Below are positions 54,501-61,977 of a stretch of 64,000 bases of DNA, in pieces; position 1 is the stretch's first letter; each line of letters starts with the position of its first letter. Position numbers and translations under genes: made by a program. Where the stretch lies: contig NZ_PEIG01000007.1 of assembly GCF_002749975.1 (NCBI RefSeq), positions 62,001 through 126,000 on the forward strand, given 5' to 3'. The notes beneath the pieces were generated by a model. It was not told the origin of the DNA. It did no database searches and saw nothing but the letters and a program-made list of their open reading frames with translations. This DNA is from Gloeocapsopsis sp. IPPAS B-1203 (GTDB lineage Bacteria; Cyanobacteriota; Cyanobacteriia; Cyanobacteriales; Chroococcidiopsidaceae).

Positions 54501-55115
54501 CAACGCACTGCATCACTGAGCACCACACAAGTCGAAATGGTAGAACGCATTCTTAATAATGGCAAAAACTTATTAGCACTAATTAACGATATTCTCGATC
54601 TTTCCAAAATTGAAGCTGGGCGCTTGGAACTTGTGCCAGAAGAATTCGATCTTGCTCAATTAATTAACGCTACCATAGCTGAATTGCAACCACTCGCTGA
54701 ACAAAAACAGTTAAAATTGAATGCTGTTGTTAACATTGATAACCCTCAAGTTATTAATGACAGCGTTCGCTTACGTCAAGTCCTTGTGAACCTGCTCTCT
54801 AATGCAATTAAATTTACTGAAACTGGCTCAGTAGAAATTAATGTTTGCGAACCAGAACCAATGCAGCTACTCCTTAGTGTTAAAGACACTGGTATTGGCA
54901 TTGCTGAGGCTGACTTACCTAATATTTTTGAGGAATTCCGGCAAATCGACCAAACAACAACCCGCAAGCATGGCGGTACTGGTTTAGGACTAGCAATTAC
55001 TCGCTCTTTAGTCCAAATGATGCAGGGAACAATTTCCGTTGAAAGCAAACTCAGTCAAGGCTCTACCTTTCGGATAAGTTTGCCTCGACAAGTCACCTCA
55101 AAGGAAAGAGAGTAA
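51594..55115 (+). CDS. REC-PAS-GAF hybrid histidine kinase
   Basis: The 1173-residue protein runs: receiver (1-125, D57 in FLDYFLPDGDG), three PAS units (about 140-265, 270-395, 405-525), two GAF-like domains (about 545-705 and 745-895), a coiled coil, HisKA with H951 (ATMSHELRTPMNAIIGF) and HATPase_c (NLLSNAIKFTETG, DTGIGIAEADLP, GGTGLGLAITRSLV). The receiver at the N-terminus means it can take phosphate from another kinase. It is cytosolic. CheB and CheR genes follow. Confidence 0.92.
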   Translation: MEQTVKILVVDDDEVDRMAVRRALKAAGVQTELSEVSDCEKAIATLQTQFFDCVFLDYFLPDGDGLSLVQQLRALGITVPLVVLTGQGDEQIAVQLIKAGAHDYLSKANITPENLAQVLRQTIRVYRAEQAAAIANQRLKESEERYRLVLEGANDGIWDWHCATKQVYCNDRLLEILGVSRSEFDHTTTAFMERIHPEDVPRIRETIRHHLTNNEKCEAEFRFIHSSGEYRYCLARGKAQRDANNCPVRMSGVISDITERKQLENALRESESRFRYLAESNVLGIIIADMQGKILDANDAFLQMMGYTKQDVISGLYWKDITPPEYEEIDRRAAAQMRSSRILTPFEKEYIRKDGSRVPILIGGALIDNVKEIGICYVLDLSDRKRSEAEIVKLNRDLELRVNELQTLFDVIPIGIAIAQDPECRFVRINPALAKLLNHPIDANASKSAPLEEQPFFKIYSQGREIPAAELPMQYAAAHGVDVLDQEFDVVTDTNSSIKLLSYAAPLFDEQGQCRGSIGAYLDITERKRIEEQERFLAEASGLLGSSLDYQTTLENLADLIVPQLADWCTIYVVDEDKTLRQVALTHPDPEKVEWAKEVFKRYPLNPDALIGTPQVIRTGKSELYSEIPDFVLAGLARDTEHLEILRQVGIKSFMCVPMKARERTLGTIAFYSVESGKTYTQADLTFAEDLGRRAGLAVDNAKLFQQANEIGENLRQALIILGEQQQQLRVLQRITNLLNQRLTNLPGLLQVMVRAVYDGISDAQFALILLYNSESRQLELTATAGVGRERLLLMELFDSGDGLLNHVFLTGESQLFKATRQQDRKYKTSGGTEEPQVVDLPAAIQAVAIESASAGRLGVLAIGNWENPEAFDIEDQNLLTAVGEQAAIAINNARMIGVLEEREERLAIQNQILARQNRELELNRQRIEQQNLQLIEAARLKSQFLATMSHELRTPMNAIIGFAQVLLRQRTASLSTTQVEMVERILNNGKNLLALINDILDLSKIEAGRLELVPEEFDLAQLINATIAELQPLAEQKQLKLNAVVNIDNPQVINDSVRLRQVLVNLLSNAIKFTETGSVEINVCEPEPMQLLLSVKDTGIGIAEADLPNIFEEFRQIDQTTTRKHGGTGLGLAITRSLVQMMQGTISVESKLSQGSTFRISLPRQVTSKERE

Positions 55116-55217
55116 AGCTGCTGAATTTCTGATATTCTTGGGTTAGTACAGTAAACGAATTGAGCGTTCATCAAACTATCTGTAATTAAAATAATATTTT
55201 CCTCTAAAAACAAAAAA

Positions 55218-56900
55218 ATGTCTGGATGCGACATCGTCGTCGTTGGAGCCTCTGCTGGCGGAGTTGAAGCGCTAGAGCAACTTATTCGGAATTTACCTCC
55301 TAGCCTGCCTGCCGCCATATTTGTAGTGCTTCACATACCATCACACGGACCGAGTTTACTGCCAAGTATTCTGAACCGTTGTTTAAAAAAGCAGCATAAA
55401 AATCAATCTCTACTTACAGCGGTTCATCCTCAAGATGGCGCAGAAATTCAGCACAATCACATTTACATTGCTCCACCCGACCAACATCTACTTATTAAAA
55501 AGGGCTGCATTCACCTAGCACGCGGTCCCAAAGAAAATAGTCATCGTCCCGCAGTCGATCCCTTGTTTCGCACAGCAGCAAGAACTTATGGGCAACGAGT
55601 TGTAGGTGTCGTTTTGTCAGGTACGCTTGATGATGGTACGGCAGGTTTAGTCGCGATCAAGCAGCAAGGAGGAATTGCGATCGCTCAAGATCCCCAAGAA
55701 GCACTTTACTCAGGAATGCCGCGCAGTGCGATTGAAAATGTAGCAGTTGACCATATTTTGCCCGTATCTAAAATCGCATCAGTCTTGGTTGAGTTAGCAA
55801 ACAAACCAATTGCAGCAGAACAAGAAAGCGTGTCGCGCGACATGGCAATAGAAGCTGATATGGCGGAATTGGAGTTAGGAGCAATGCAAAACCTCGATCG
55901 CCCAGGCAAACCCTCAGCCTTCGGCTGTCCAGAATGTGGAGGCGTACTGTGGGAACTTAACGAAGGAGATTTAATCCGCTTTCGTTGTCGTACAGGTCAT
56001 GCTTACTCGGTTAATACCTTGCTTGCTGAACAGTCTGAGGCATTAGAAGAAGCATTGTGGAATGCACTGCGGGCATTAGAAGAAAAAGCAGCACTCTCGC
56101 AACGATTGGCAACACAAGCCCGCGATCGCAATCGACCATATTCTGCACAGCGCTTTCAGTCTCAAGGAGACGATGCCCAAGCACGAGCAACACTTGTACG
56201 TAACCTACTCCTCAAAGGTGAAGGTAATGGTCAAGCGTCAACAATCAACAGCGACGTTGCTTCTGGAACTGCCTCACCAACTCCAGAAGAACAAGAAATT
56301 GCTCCTACTACTGCATCCTTTCCTATTGTTGCAATTGGTGCTTCAGCAGGTGGACTCAAAGCACTGATTGAAGTACTATCTCACTTAGGCACAGATTTTC
56401 CGGCGGCAATTGTGATAGTGCAGCACTTGTACCCGCATCATCCTAGCCAAATGGCAAACCTCTTGAGTCATCGCACAGATTTACCTGTGAAAGAGGCAGA
56501 ACAAGGCGATCAAATACAACCAGGTCAAGTTTATATTGCACCGCCGAATCAGCATTTACTCGTGACTGCCGACAATACGCTGTGCCTATCAGATGCTCAA
56601 CTAGTCCATTTCGTGCGTCCTTCAGCAGATTTACTATTTGAATCAGTAGCAGCAAGTTTTCAAGCGCAGGCGATCGCGGTAGTCTTAACAGGGATGGGAA
56701 GTGATGGTGCCATGGGAGTCCGTGCTATTAAACAAATGGGTGGTAAAGCGATCGCGCAAGATCGCGCTAGTTCAGAATTTTTCGGGATGCCAAGCGCAGC
56801 GATTGATACAGGAACTGTTGATTTTGTGGTTCCTCTGCAAGAAATTGCTGTTATTTTGATGCATTTAGTGATGCACGGTGAACAACCGCAAAATTTGTAG
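55218..56900 (+). CDS. Tandem CheB methylesterase with zinc-ribbon linker
   Basis: The 560-residue protein has two CheB methylesterase domains: 1-195 (S12, H39, D139 as the expected triad in GASAGGVEAL, LHIPSHG and GTLDDGT) and 367-555 (S376, H403, D496 in GASAGGLKAL, QHLYPHH and GMGSDGA). Between them lies a small Cys-rich element, C237xxC240 and C257...H261 (FGCPECGGVLWE, RCRTGHAY), followed by a helical linker. There is no receiver domain to regulate it. The usual role is removal of methyl groups from receptor glutamates. The CheR gene starts 12 bases after its stop. Confidence 0.93.
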   Translation: MSGCDIVVVGASAGGVEALEQLIRNLPPSLPAAIFVVLHIPSHGPSLLPSILNRCLKKQHKNQSLLTAVHPQDGAEIQHNHIYIAPPDQHLLIKKGCIHLARGPKENSHRPAVDPLFRTAARTYGQRVVGVVLSGTLDDGTAGLVAIKQQGGIAIAQDPQEALYSGMPRSAIENVAVDHILPVSKIASVLVELANKPIAAEQESVSRDMAIEADMAELELGAMQNLDRPGKPSAFGCPECGGVLWELNEGDLIRFRCRTGHAYSVNTLLAEQSEALEEALWNALRALEEKAALSQRLATQARDRNRPYSAQRFQSQGDDAQARATLVRNLLLKGEGNGQASTINSDVASGTASPTPEEQEIAPTTASFPIVAIGASAGGLKALIEVLSHLGTDFPAAIVIVQHLYPHHPSQMANLLSHRTDLPVKEAEQGDQIQPGQVYIAPPNQHLLVTADNTLCLSDAQLVHFVRPSADLLFESVAASFQAQAIAVVLTGMGSDGAMGVRAIKQMGGKAIAQDRASSEFFGMPSAAIDTGTVDFVVPLQEIAVILMHLVMHGEQPQNL

Positions 56901-56912
56901 ATTAGTTCGCAA

Positions 56913-58754
56913 ATGAACCCAGAATTTGAAGCTTTACTTAACTATATTAAGCGTAACCGTGGATTTGACTTTACTGGCTACAAACGACCAAGCTTAATCC
57001 GCCGCGTCACAAAACGAATGCAAGCCCTCGAAGTTGATAGCTACAGCAACTACGTCGATTACTTGGAGGTGCATCCCCAAGAATTTGTGCATCTGTTCAA
57101 CACAATTTTAATTAACGTTACCTCTTTTTTTCGCGATCCAACAGTGTGGGAATATGTACATACTGACATTATTCCTCGTGTAATTACTCGTAAAGAACTG
57201 TCTGAACCAATTCGAGTTTGGAGTGCAGGATGTGCTTCAGGACAAGAAGCCTACACTTTAGCCATTATCTTAGCCGAAGCGCTTGGAGTTGAACAATTTC
57301 GTTCGCGAGTCAAAATTTATGCGACTGATGTTGATGAAGAGGCACTCAATCAAGCACGTCATGCTACATACAACGCTAGAGAAGTGACAGGACTTTCTGC
57401 CGAATTCTTAGAACAGTATTTTGATTGTTACGAAAATCTTTATACCTTTCGTAAAGACTTGCGGCGTTCTGTGATTTTTGGTCGTCACGATTTATTACAA
57501 GATGCACCCATCTCGCGAATTGACTTACTAGTATGTCGCAACACGCTGATGTATTTTAATGCCGAGACTCAAGCACGAATTGTTAGTCGTTTTCACTTTG
57601 CGCTAAACGATGGTAGCTTTTTGTTGTTGGGTAAAGCGGAAATGTTGCTCAGTCATGGTAGTAGTTTCTCTCCAGTAGACCTCAAACGACGCATTTTTAG
57701 CAAGCTGGCAATGACAAATAACCGCGATCGCTTTTTGCCAATGATGCCAAACAATGATACAGACACGAATAATCTAACGCGTTATGGGTATCTCCGTGAT
57801 GCTGCCTTTGACACGGCTCCACTAGCACAACTGATATTAGATCTTAATGGGACTTTGACGTTGGCTAACAAACGAGCGCGGAGTTTATGTGGTCTGAGAT
57901 ATCAAGATATTGGTCGTTTACTACAAGACTTAGAAATATCTTACCGCCCGATTGAGTTACGTTCGTGTATTGATCAAGTGTATCGCGATCGCCGTTCTAA
58001 TCTGCATAAAGATGTAGAGTGGATTATTGGTGGTGAACTGCAATATTTTGATGTTCAAGTAGCACCACTATTAGATGTCAATGATACTCTGCTTGGTATC
58101 AGTATCACCTTTAACGATGTCACTCGTGCCAAATCCTTACAAGACGAACTTGAGCATTCTAATCAAGAATTAGAAATGGCTTATGAAGAATTACAATCCA
58201 CCAACGAAGAACTAGAGACAACTAACGAAGAACTTCAATCTTCTAATGAAGAATTAGAGACAACTAACGAGGAACTTCAATCTACAAATGAAGAGTTAGA
58301 AACAATGAACGAAGAATTACACTCTTCTAATGAAGAACTCCAGACAATTAATGAAGAATTTCGCCTGCGTAGCGAAGAACTCAACTCCGCTAACGCTTTT
58401 CTAGCGTCAATCTTAACAAGTCTCCGTTGTGGTGTTGTCGTTTTAGACCGAGACTTGCTCATTCAAGCTTGGAGTGATAAAGCAGAGGACTTATGGGGTT
58501 TACGCGCACTCGAAGTTCAAGGACAACATTTTCTCAACTTAGATATTGGTTTACCTGTAGAGCAGATCAGGCAGCCAATTCGCACCTGTCTAATGGCAGA
58601 ATCTGATTATATAGAAATTACCGTAGAAGCAGTAAATCGTCGTGGCAAATCTATTCAATGTCAAGTGACTTGTACGCCGTTATTAAGTAGAACTCAAGAG
58701 ATTCAAGGTGTAATTTTGTTAATGGAGGAACACGCTAGTAATGAAGATACATAA
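56913..58754 (+). CDS. CheR methyltransferase fused to PAS domains
   Basis: The 613-residue protein starts with a CheR domain (about 1-270): FEALLNYIKRNRGFDFTGYK, the SAM-binding VWSAGCASGQEAYTLAI and LVCRNTLMYF. A PAS-like domain (about 300-405) follows, then a perfect heptad coiled coil of NEELxxx units (about 424-493), and a last PAS domain (about 500-605). The parts read as a methyltransferase plus signal helix and sensor, made with the CheB protein as partner. CheR methylates glutamates on chemoreceptors in known systems; no receptor gene is in the window. Confidence 0.93.
   Translation: MNPEFEALLNYIKRNRGFDFTGYKRPSLIRRVTKRMQALEVDSYSNYVDYLEVHPQEFVHLFNTILINVTSFFRDPTVWEYVHTDIIPRVITRKELSEPIRVWSAGCASGQEAYTLAIILAEALGVEQFRSRVKIYATDVDEEALNQARHATYNAREVTGLSAEFLEQYFDCYENLYTFRKDLRRSVIFGRHDLLQDAPISRIDLLVCRNTLMYFNAETQARIVSRFHFALNDGSFLLLGKAEMLLSHGSSFSPVDLKRRIFSKLAMTNNRDRFLPMMPNNDTDTNNLTRYGYLRDAAFDTAPLAQLILDLNGTLTLANKRARSLCGLRYQDIGRLLQDLEISYRPIELRSCIDQVYRDRRSNLHKDVEWIIGGELQYFDVQVAPLLDVNDTLLGISITFNDVTRAKSLQDELEHSNQELEMAYEELQSTNEELETTNEELQSSNEELETTNEELQSTNEELETMNEELHSSNEELQTINEEFRLRSEELNSANAFLASILTSLRCGVVVLDRDLLIQAWSDKAEDLWGLRALEVQGQHFLNLDIGLPVEQIRQPIRTCLMAESDYIEITVEAVNRRGKSIQCQVTCTPLLSRTQEIQGVILLMEEHASNEDT
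58182..58391 (+). repeat. 21-bp repeats encoding NEELxxx heptads
   Basis: About ten in-frame copies of a 21-base unit encode NEELQST, NEELETT, NEELQSS and similar heptads in the CheR-PAS protein. The DNA copies are close but not identical, as expected of an expandable coiled-coil repeat. Confidence 0.8.
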
Positions 58755-58786
58755 TAATATCATCTTTAGTTAAATAACCTTTCTTT

Positions 58787-58816
58787 GTGGTTAGTTGCTA
58801 GTGACTAGTTACTAGA
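58787..58816. repeat. ACTAGT spacer repeats
   Basis: Contains the 23 bases 58787-58809 that match 22883-22905 exactly in inverted orientation, and continues as ACTAGTTACTAG. It lies between the CheR and kinase genes. Confidence 0.65.
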
Positions 58817-58993
58817 CACCTCATTTAAGTAGCTCCACAGAAAGTCATAGGGTATTTGTTATTTATGTAACAAGTTTATTTGTTAAGAAAACTCAACTAA
58901 CAATTATTTTCATACTTTCAGTACATTTTCTTGTCGTGAGAGATAGATAAAATCTTAAGTATTAGTAAAAAACTTTAAAAACAAAAATTCAAA

Positions 58994-60319
58994 GTGAATG
59001 CGGAACAATTTTCCTACCACCTTCGATTTATGTATCAGCGGGCTGCTCAACTGTATCAGAAAACAAGTTTAACTTCTTGCCAATCTCCAGAATTAGCAGC
59101 AGACTCCTTAGAAGAACTCCGCATAGCTTTAGAAGAGTTACACGTCGCAGAAGAAGAGCTACTTCAGCAAAACGAAGAGTTAACTAGTATCCGCAATCAA
59201 CTTGAAGCAGAAAGTAAACGCTACCAAGAATTATTTGACTTTGCTCCCGATGGCTATCTAGTAACTGATGTACTAGGCATAATTAGAGAAGCTAATCGCG
59301 CTGCGGCAACAATGCTAAATGTTCCGCAAAAATTTCTCATAGGCAAGCCCCTCGTGAATTTTATTCCTTATGAGGAACGCAGCGCATTTCGCTTGCAACT
59401 ACAACAATTACACAATACTGAGCGCGTACAAGAATGGGAATTACGCTTGTTTCCACGTCACACTACTGAATTTGATGCTACTTTAACTGTAGTAACAATC
59501 CGCAACAATAACGGTGATGTAGCAGGTTGGCGTTGGTTGATGCGAGACATTACAGCACGCAAACAAGTTGAAGCAAAACTACGTGAGATTGAATTACAAA
59601 ACTTGCGACTTCAAGAAACTACACGCATCAGATCGCATTTTTTAGCGATAATGTCCCACGAATTGCGCAGTCCAATGAATGCTATCATTGGCTTCTCACA
59701 ACTGCTATTGCGCAACCAACAAGATCGCCTAAATTCCCAGCAAGAAAGCATGGTACAGCGCGTTCTCAACAGTGGAAAACACTTGCTGCGCTTAATCGAC
59801 GAAATCTTAGATTTTTCTAAGTTAGAAGCAAATTGTCTCGCACTGCAACCCGAAGAGTTTAATTTGGCAGAACTCATCAGTGATACGACAGCAGAAATGC
59901 ATTCTCTCATTGAGCAGCAAAACTTAAAGCTACAAGTAAAATTAAATTTAGAAAACCCTCTTGTTGTCAACGACAAATATCGCTTACGCCAAGTGTTGGT
60001 CAATTTGCTCTCCAACGCGATTAAATTTACAAATGTTGGTAGCATTACAATTGAAGCATGGGAACCGTCTACTGAACGAATTGCGATCGCAGTTGAAGAT
60101 ACAGGAATTGGAATTGCTCAAGCAGATCTCAAAGATATTTTTACAGAATTTCGTCAAGCCAATCAAACACTTGTTCGCCAACACGGCGGTACTGGTTTAG
60201 GGCTATCAATTGCTAATAGACTAGTCCAAATGATGCACGGTTCAATTACTGTCACCAGCGAGTTAGGTCAAGGTTCTACTTTTCAAGTTGAGATACCGCG
60301 AAGAGTGACTTTATCATAA
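58994..60319 (+). CDS. PAS histidine kinase
   Basis: The 441-residue protein has an N-terminal coiled coil (about 35-75, EELRIALEELHVAEEELLQQNEE in pieces), one PAS domain (about 76-195), HisKA with H222 (AIMSHELRSPMNAIIGF) and HATPase_c (NLLSNAIKFTNVG, DTGIGIAQADL, GGTGLGLSIANRLVQMM). GTG at 58994 is the start. The catalytic core closely resembles that of the hybrid kinase at 51594, so duplication is likely. The coiled-coil plus PAS head is often found next to CheB/CheR genes. Confidence 0.9.
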   Translation: MNAEQFSYHLRFMYQRAAQLYQKTSLTSCQSPELAADSLEELRIALEELHVAEEELLQQNEELTSIRNQLEAESKRYQELFDFAPDGYLVTDVLGIIREANRAAATMLNVPQKFLIGKPLVNFIPYEERSAFRLQLQQLHNTERVQEWELRLFPRHTTEFDATLTVVTIRNNNGDVAGWRWLMRDITARKQVEAKLREIELQNLRLQETTRIRSHFLAIMSHELRSPMNAIIGFSQLLLRNQQDRLNSQQESMVQRVLNSGKHLLRLIDEILDFSKLEANCLALQPEEFNLAELISDTTAEMHSLIEQQNLKLQVKLNLENPLVVNDKYRLRQVLVNLLSNAIKFTNVGSITIEAWEPSTERIAIAVEDTGIGIAQADLKDIFTEFRQANQTLVRQHGGTGLGLSIANRLVQMMHGSITVTSELGQGSTFQVEIPRRVTLS

Positions 60320-60331
60320 TTATGAATCAGC

Positions 60332-60353
60332 CCTGCGACTGAAGTTGAGGCTA
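60332..60353. repeat. 22-bp dispersed repeat
   Basis: Exact inverted copy of 5818-5839. It follows the kinase gene and forms part of a palindromic spacer with CCTGCGACTGAAG at its start. Confidence 0.7.
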
Positions 60354-60463
60354 CGTAAACGACATGTGCCCCCGCACACTATTGGTAAGAGTTTTATGGG
60401 TGATTCCACGGTGGTGAGCTTTGTTCTATAGCTGCAAATTACATTTGCTAAGCTCTAAATTAG

Positions 60464-60892
60464 TTACAGCATACAGATAGCACTCTGATTAACTTCTAGT
60501 TGCCAAAGTAAGTTTTTTAATGCACTCTTTACTTGATCAGTTTGTTGGCGATGCTCTGCTATCTCTTGCTGGTTTTTCTGAATTTGAAGCTGTAGACCTC
60601 GTATCTGTTCTTGCGATATTTCTAATTGCTCTTCGCATTGTAATTGTTGATAGTAAAAGATTTGTTTGTTGTGCTGTTCAATATCTAGTTGTTGTTGTAA
60701 TGTGATGACTTGTTCGCGCGATATTTCCAGTTCTTCTTCAACAGCAGAACAAATTATATTATGCTCTAGTTCTTGATAAATTAAGTTGTTAATAGCTGCA
60801 CTGGCATCAAGTTGTTGATTGAGCCACAGCAAGGTTGCGGGTGCCAGTTTAATGGATTTATCATTACTAAATTCGGTATATAGTCCAAACAT
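60464..60892 (-). CDS. Coiled-coil protein
   Basis: The 142-residue protein is a long coiled coil from about residue 50 (EEELEISREQVITLQQQLD, EEQLEISQEQIRGLQLQIQ) with two related segments. The start is ATG 60892, nine bases after AGGAG on the minus strand, in preference to an upstream start at 60910. No family is recognised. It lies between a PAS kinase and rsmH. Confidence 0.55.
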   Translation of the reverse strand: MFGLYTEFSNDKSIKLAPATLLWLNQQLDASAAINNLIYQELEHNIICSAVEEELEISREQVITLQQQLDIEQHNKQIFYYQQLQCEEQLEISQEQIRGLQLQIQKNQQEIAEHRQQTDQVKSALKNLLWQLEVNQSAICML

Positions 60893-61016
60893 TTTTAAAT
60901 TCTCCTGCAATAGGGAAAAGCAATCGCCTCATTGGCAGGAGACTGATTTTCATTCAACTACCTGTTACGAATATTTTAGACTACTTCCCATATCCGCTTA
61001 TTGACATCGACTTAAA

Positions 61017-61904
61017 TTACAGGTTTATATCTCTTACGGCAATTCGCAGCTTTGCTGAACGCGATCGCGGGTTAGTTACTAACTCATCTTCTTGAGGTGT
61101 AATAGGTTTTTTTGTTAGTACTTGCAATGAAGGTGAATTGCGTAAACTGTGTTTAACAATGCGGTCTTCTAAGCTATGAAAACTGATAATCGCAATTTTG
61201 CCTTGTGGTAGTAACCAGTTAGGTGCGCACTTTAAGAAAGTTTCTAAAACATTTAACTCATCATTGACAACAATTCGCAAAGCTTGAAAAACACGGGTAG
61301 CAGGATGAATTCTGCCATAGCGGTATTGTCGAGGAACACTGTAAGCGATCGCCTCTGCTAGTGCAGTAGTTGTGTGAAACGGACGCTGTTCAACAATCCG
61401 ACGCGCAATGCGGCGCGATAGTCGTTCTTCACCATATTTAAAGAAAACATCTGCAAGTTGCGACTCATCCCAATGATTGATCACCTCAGCAGCGGTAAGC
61501 GATCGCTGTTGATTCATCCGCATATCTAAAGGCGCTTCATGGCGAAAACTAAAGCCCCGTTCCGGTACATCAAAATGATGCGAACTCACGCCTAAATCAG
61601 CAATTACACCATCAAATTGATAATTAGGTTGATATTCAGCAAAATTCCCATGCCAAAATTGGACGCGTTCTTGATAAGGTGCAAGTGTCGCTTGCGCTGC
61701 GGCGATCGCTTGTTCATCTTGATCAATTGCTGTCAGGCGCACATCTGAGGCTGCTGCTAAAATTAAGCGACTGTGACCACCACCACCCACTGTTGCATCA
61801 AGATAATGTCCACCAGGACGAACTGCTAAACCTGCAAGCAACTCTCGACTTAATACTGGTACATGAATAAACGCAGGTTGATTCAGCAGTTCGTCAGTTG
61901 TCAT
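61017..61904 (-). CDS. rsmH: 16S rRNA (cytosine1402-N4)-methyltransferase
   Basis: The 295-residue protein methylates N4 of C1402 in 16S rRNA. Family motifs are [50 protein letters not shown] (in pieces) and [15 protein letters not shown]. The length is normal. It is isolated from the mra/ftsI cell-division cluster that often holds it. Confidence 0.96.
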   Translation of the reverse strand: MTTDELLNQPAFIHVPVLSRELLAGLAVRPGGHYLDATVGGGGHSRLILAAASDVRLTAIDQDEQAIAAAQATLAPYQERVQFWHGNFAEYQPNYQFDGVIADLGVSSHHFDVPERGFSFRHEAPLDMRMNQQRSLTAAEVINHWDESQLADVFFKYGEERLSRRIARRIVEQRPFHTTTALAEAIAYSVPRQYRYGRIHPATRVFQALRIVVNDELNVLETFLKCAPNWLLPQGKIAIISFHSLEDRIVKHSLRNSPSLQVLTKKPITPQEDELVTNPRSRSAKLRIAVRDINL

Positions 61905-61977
61905 TTCAAGTCATTTTAATGATTCTCATAGCTGATGATAGCTAATAATCTAGAGGGGTAAGGGAACAATGTACATA

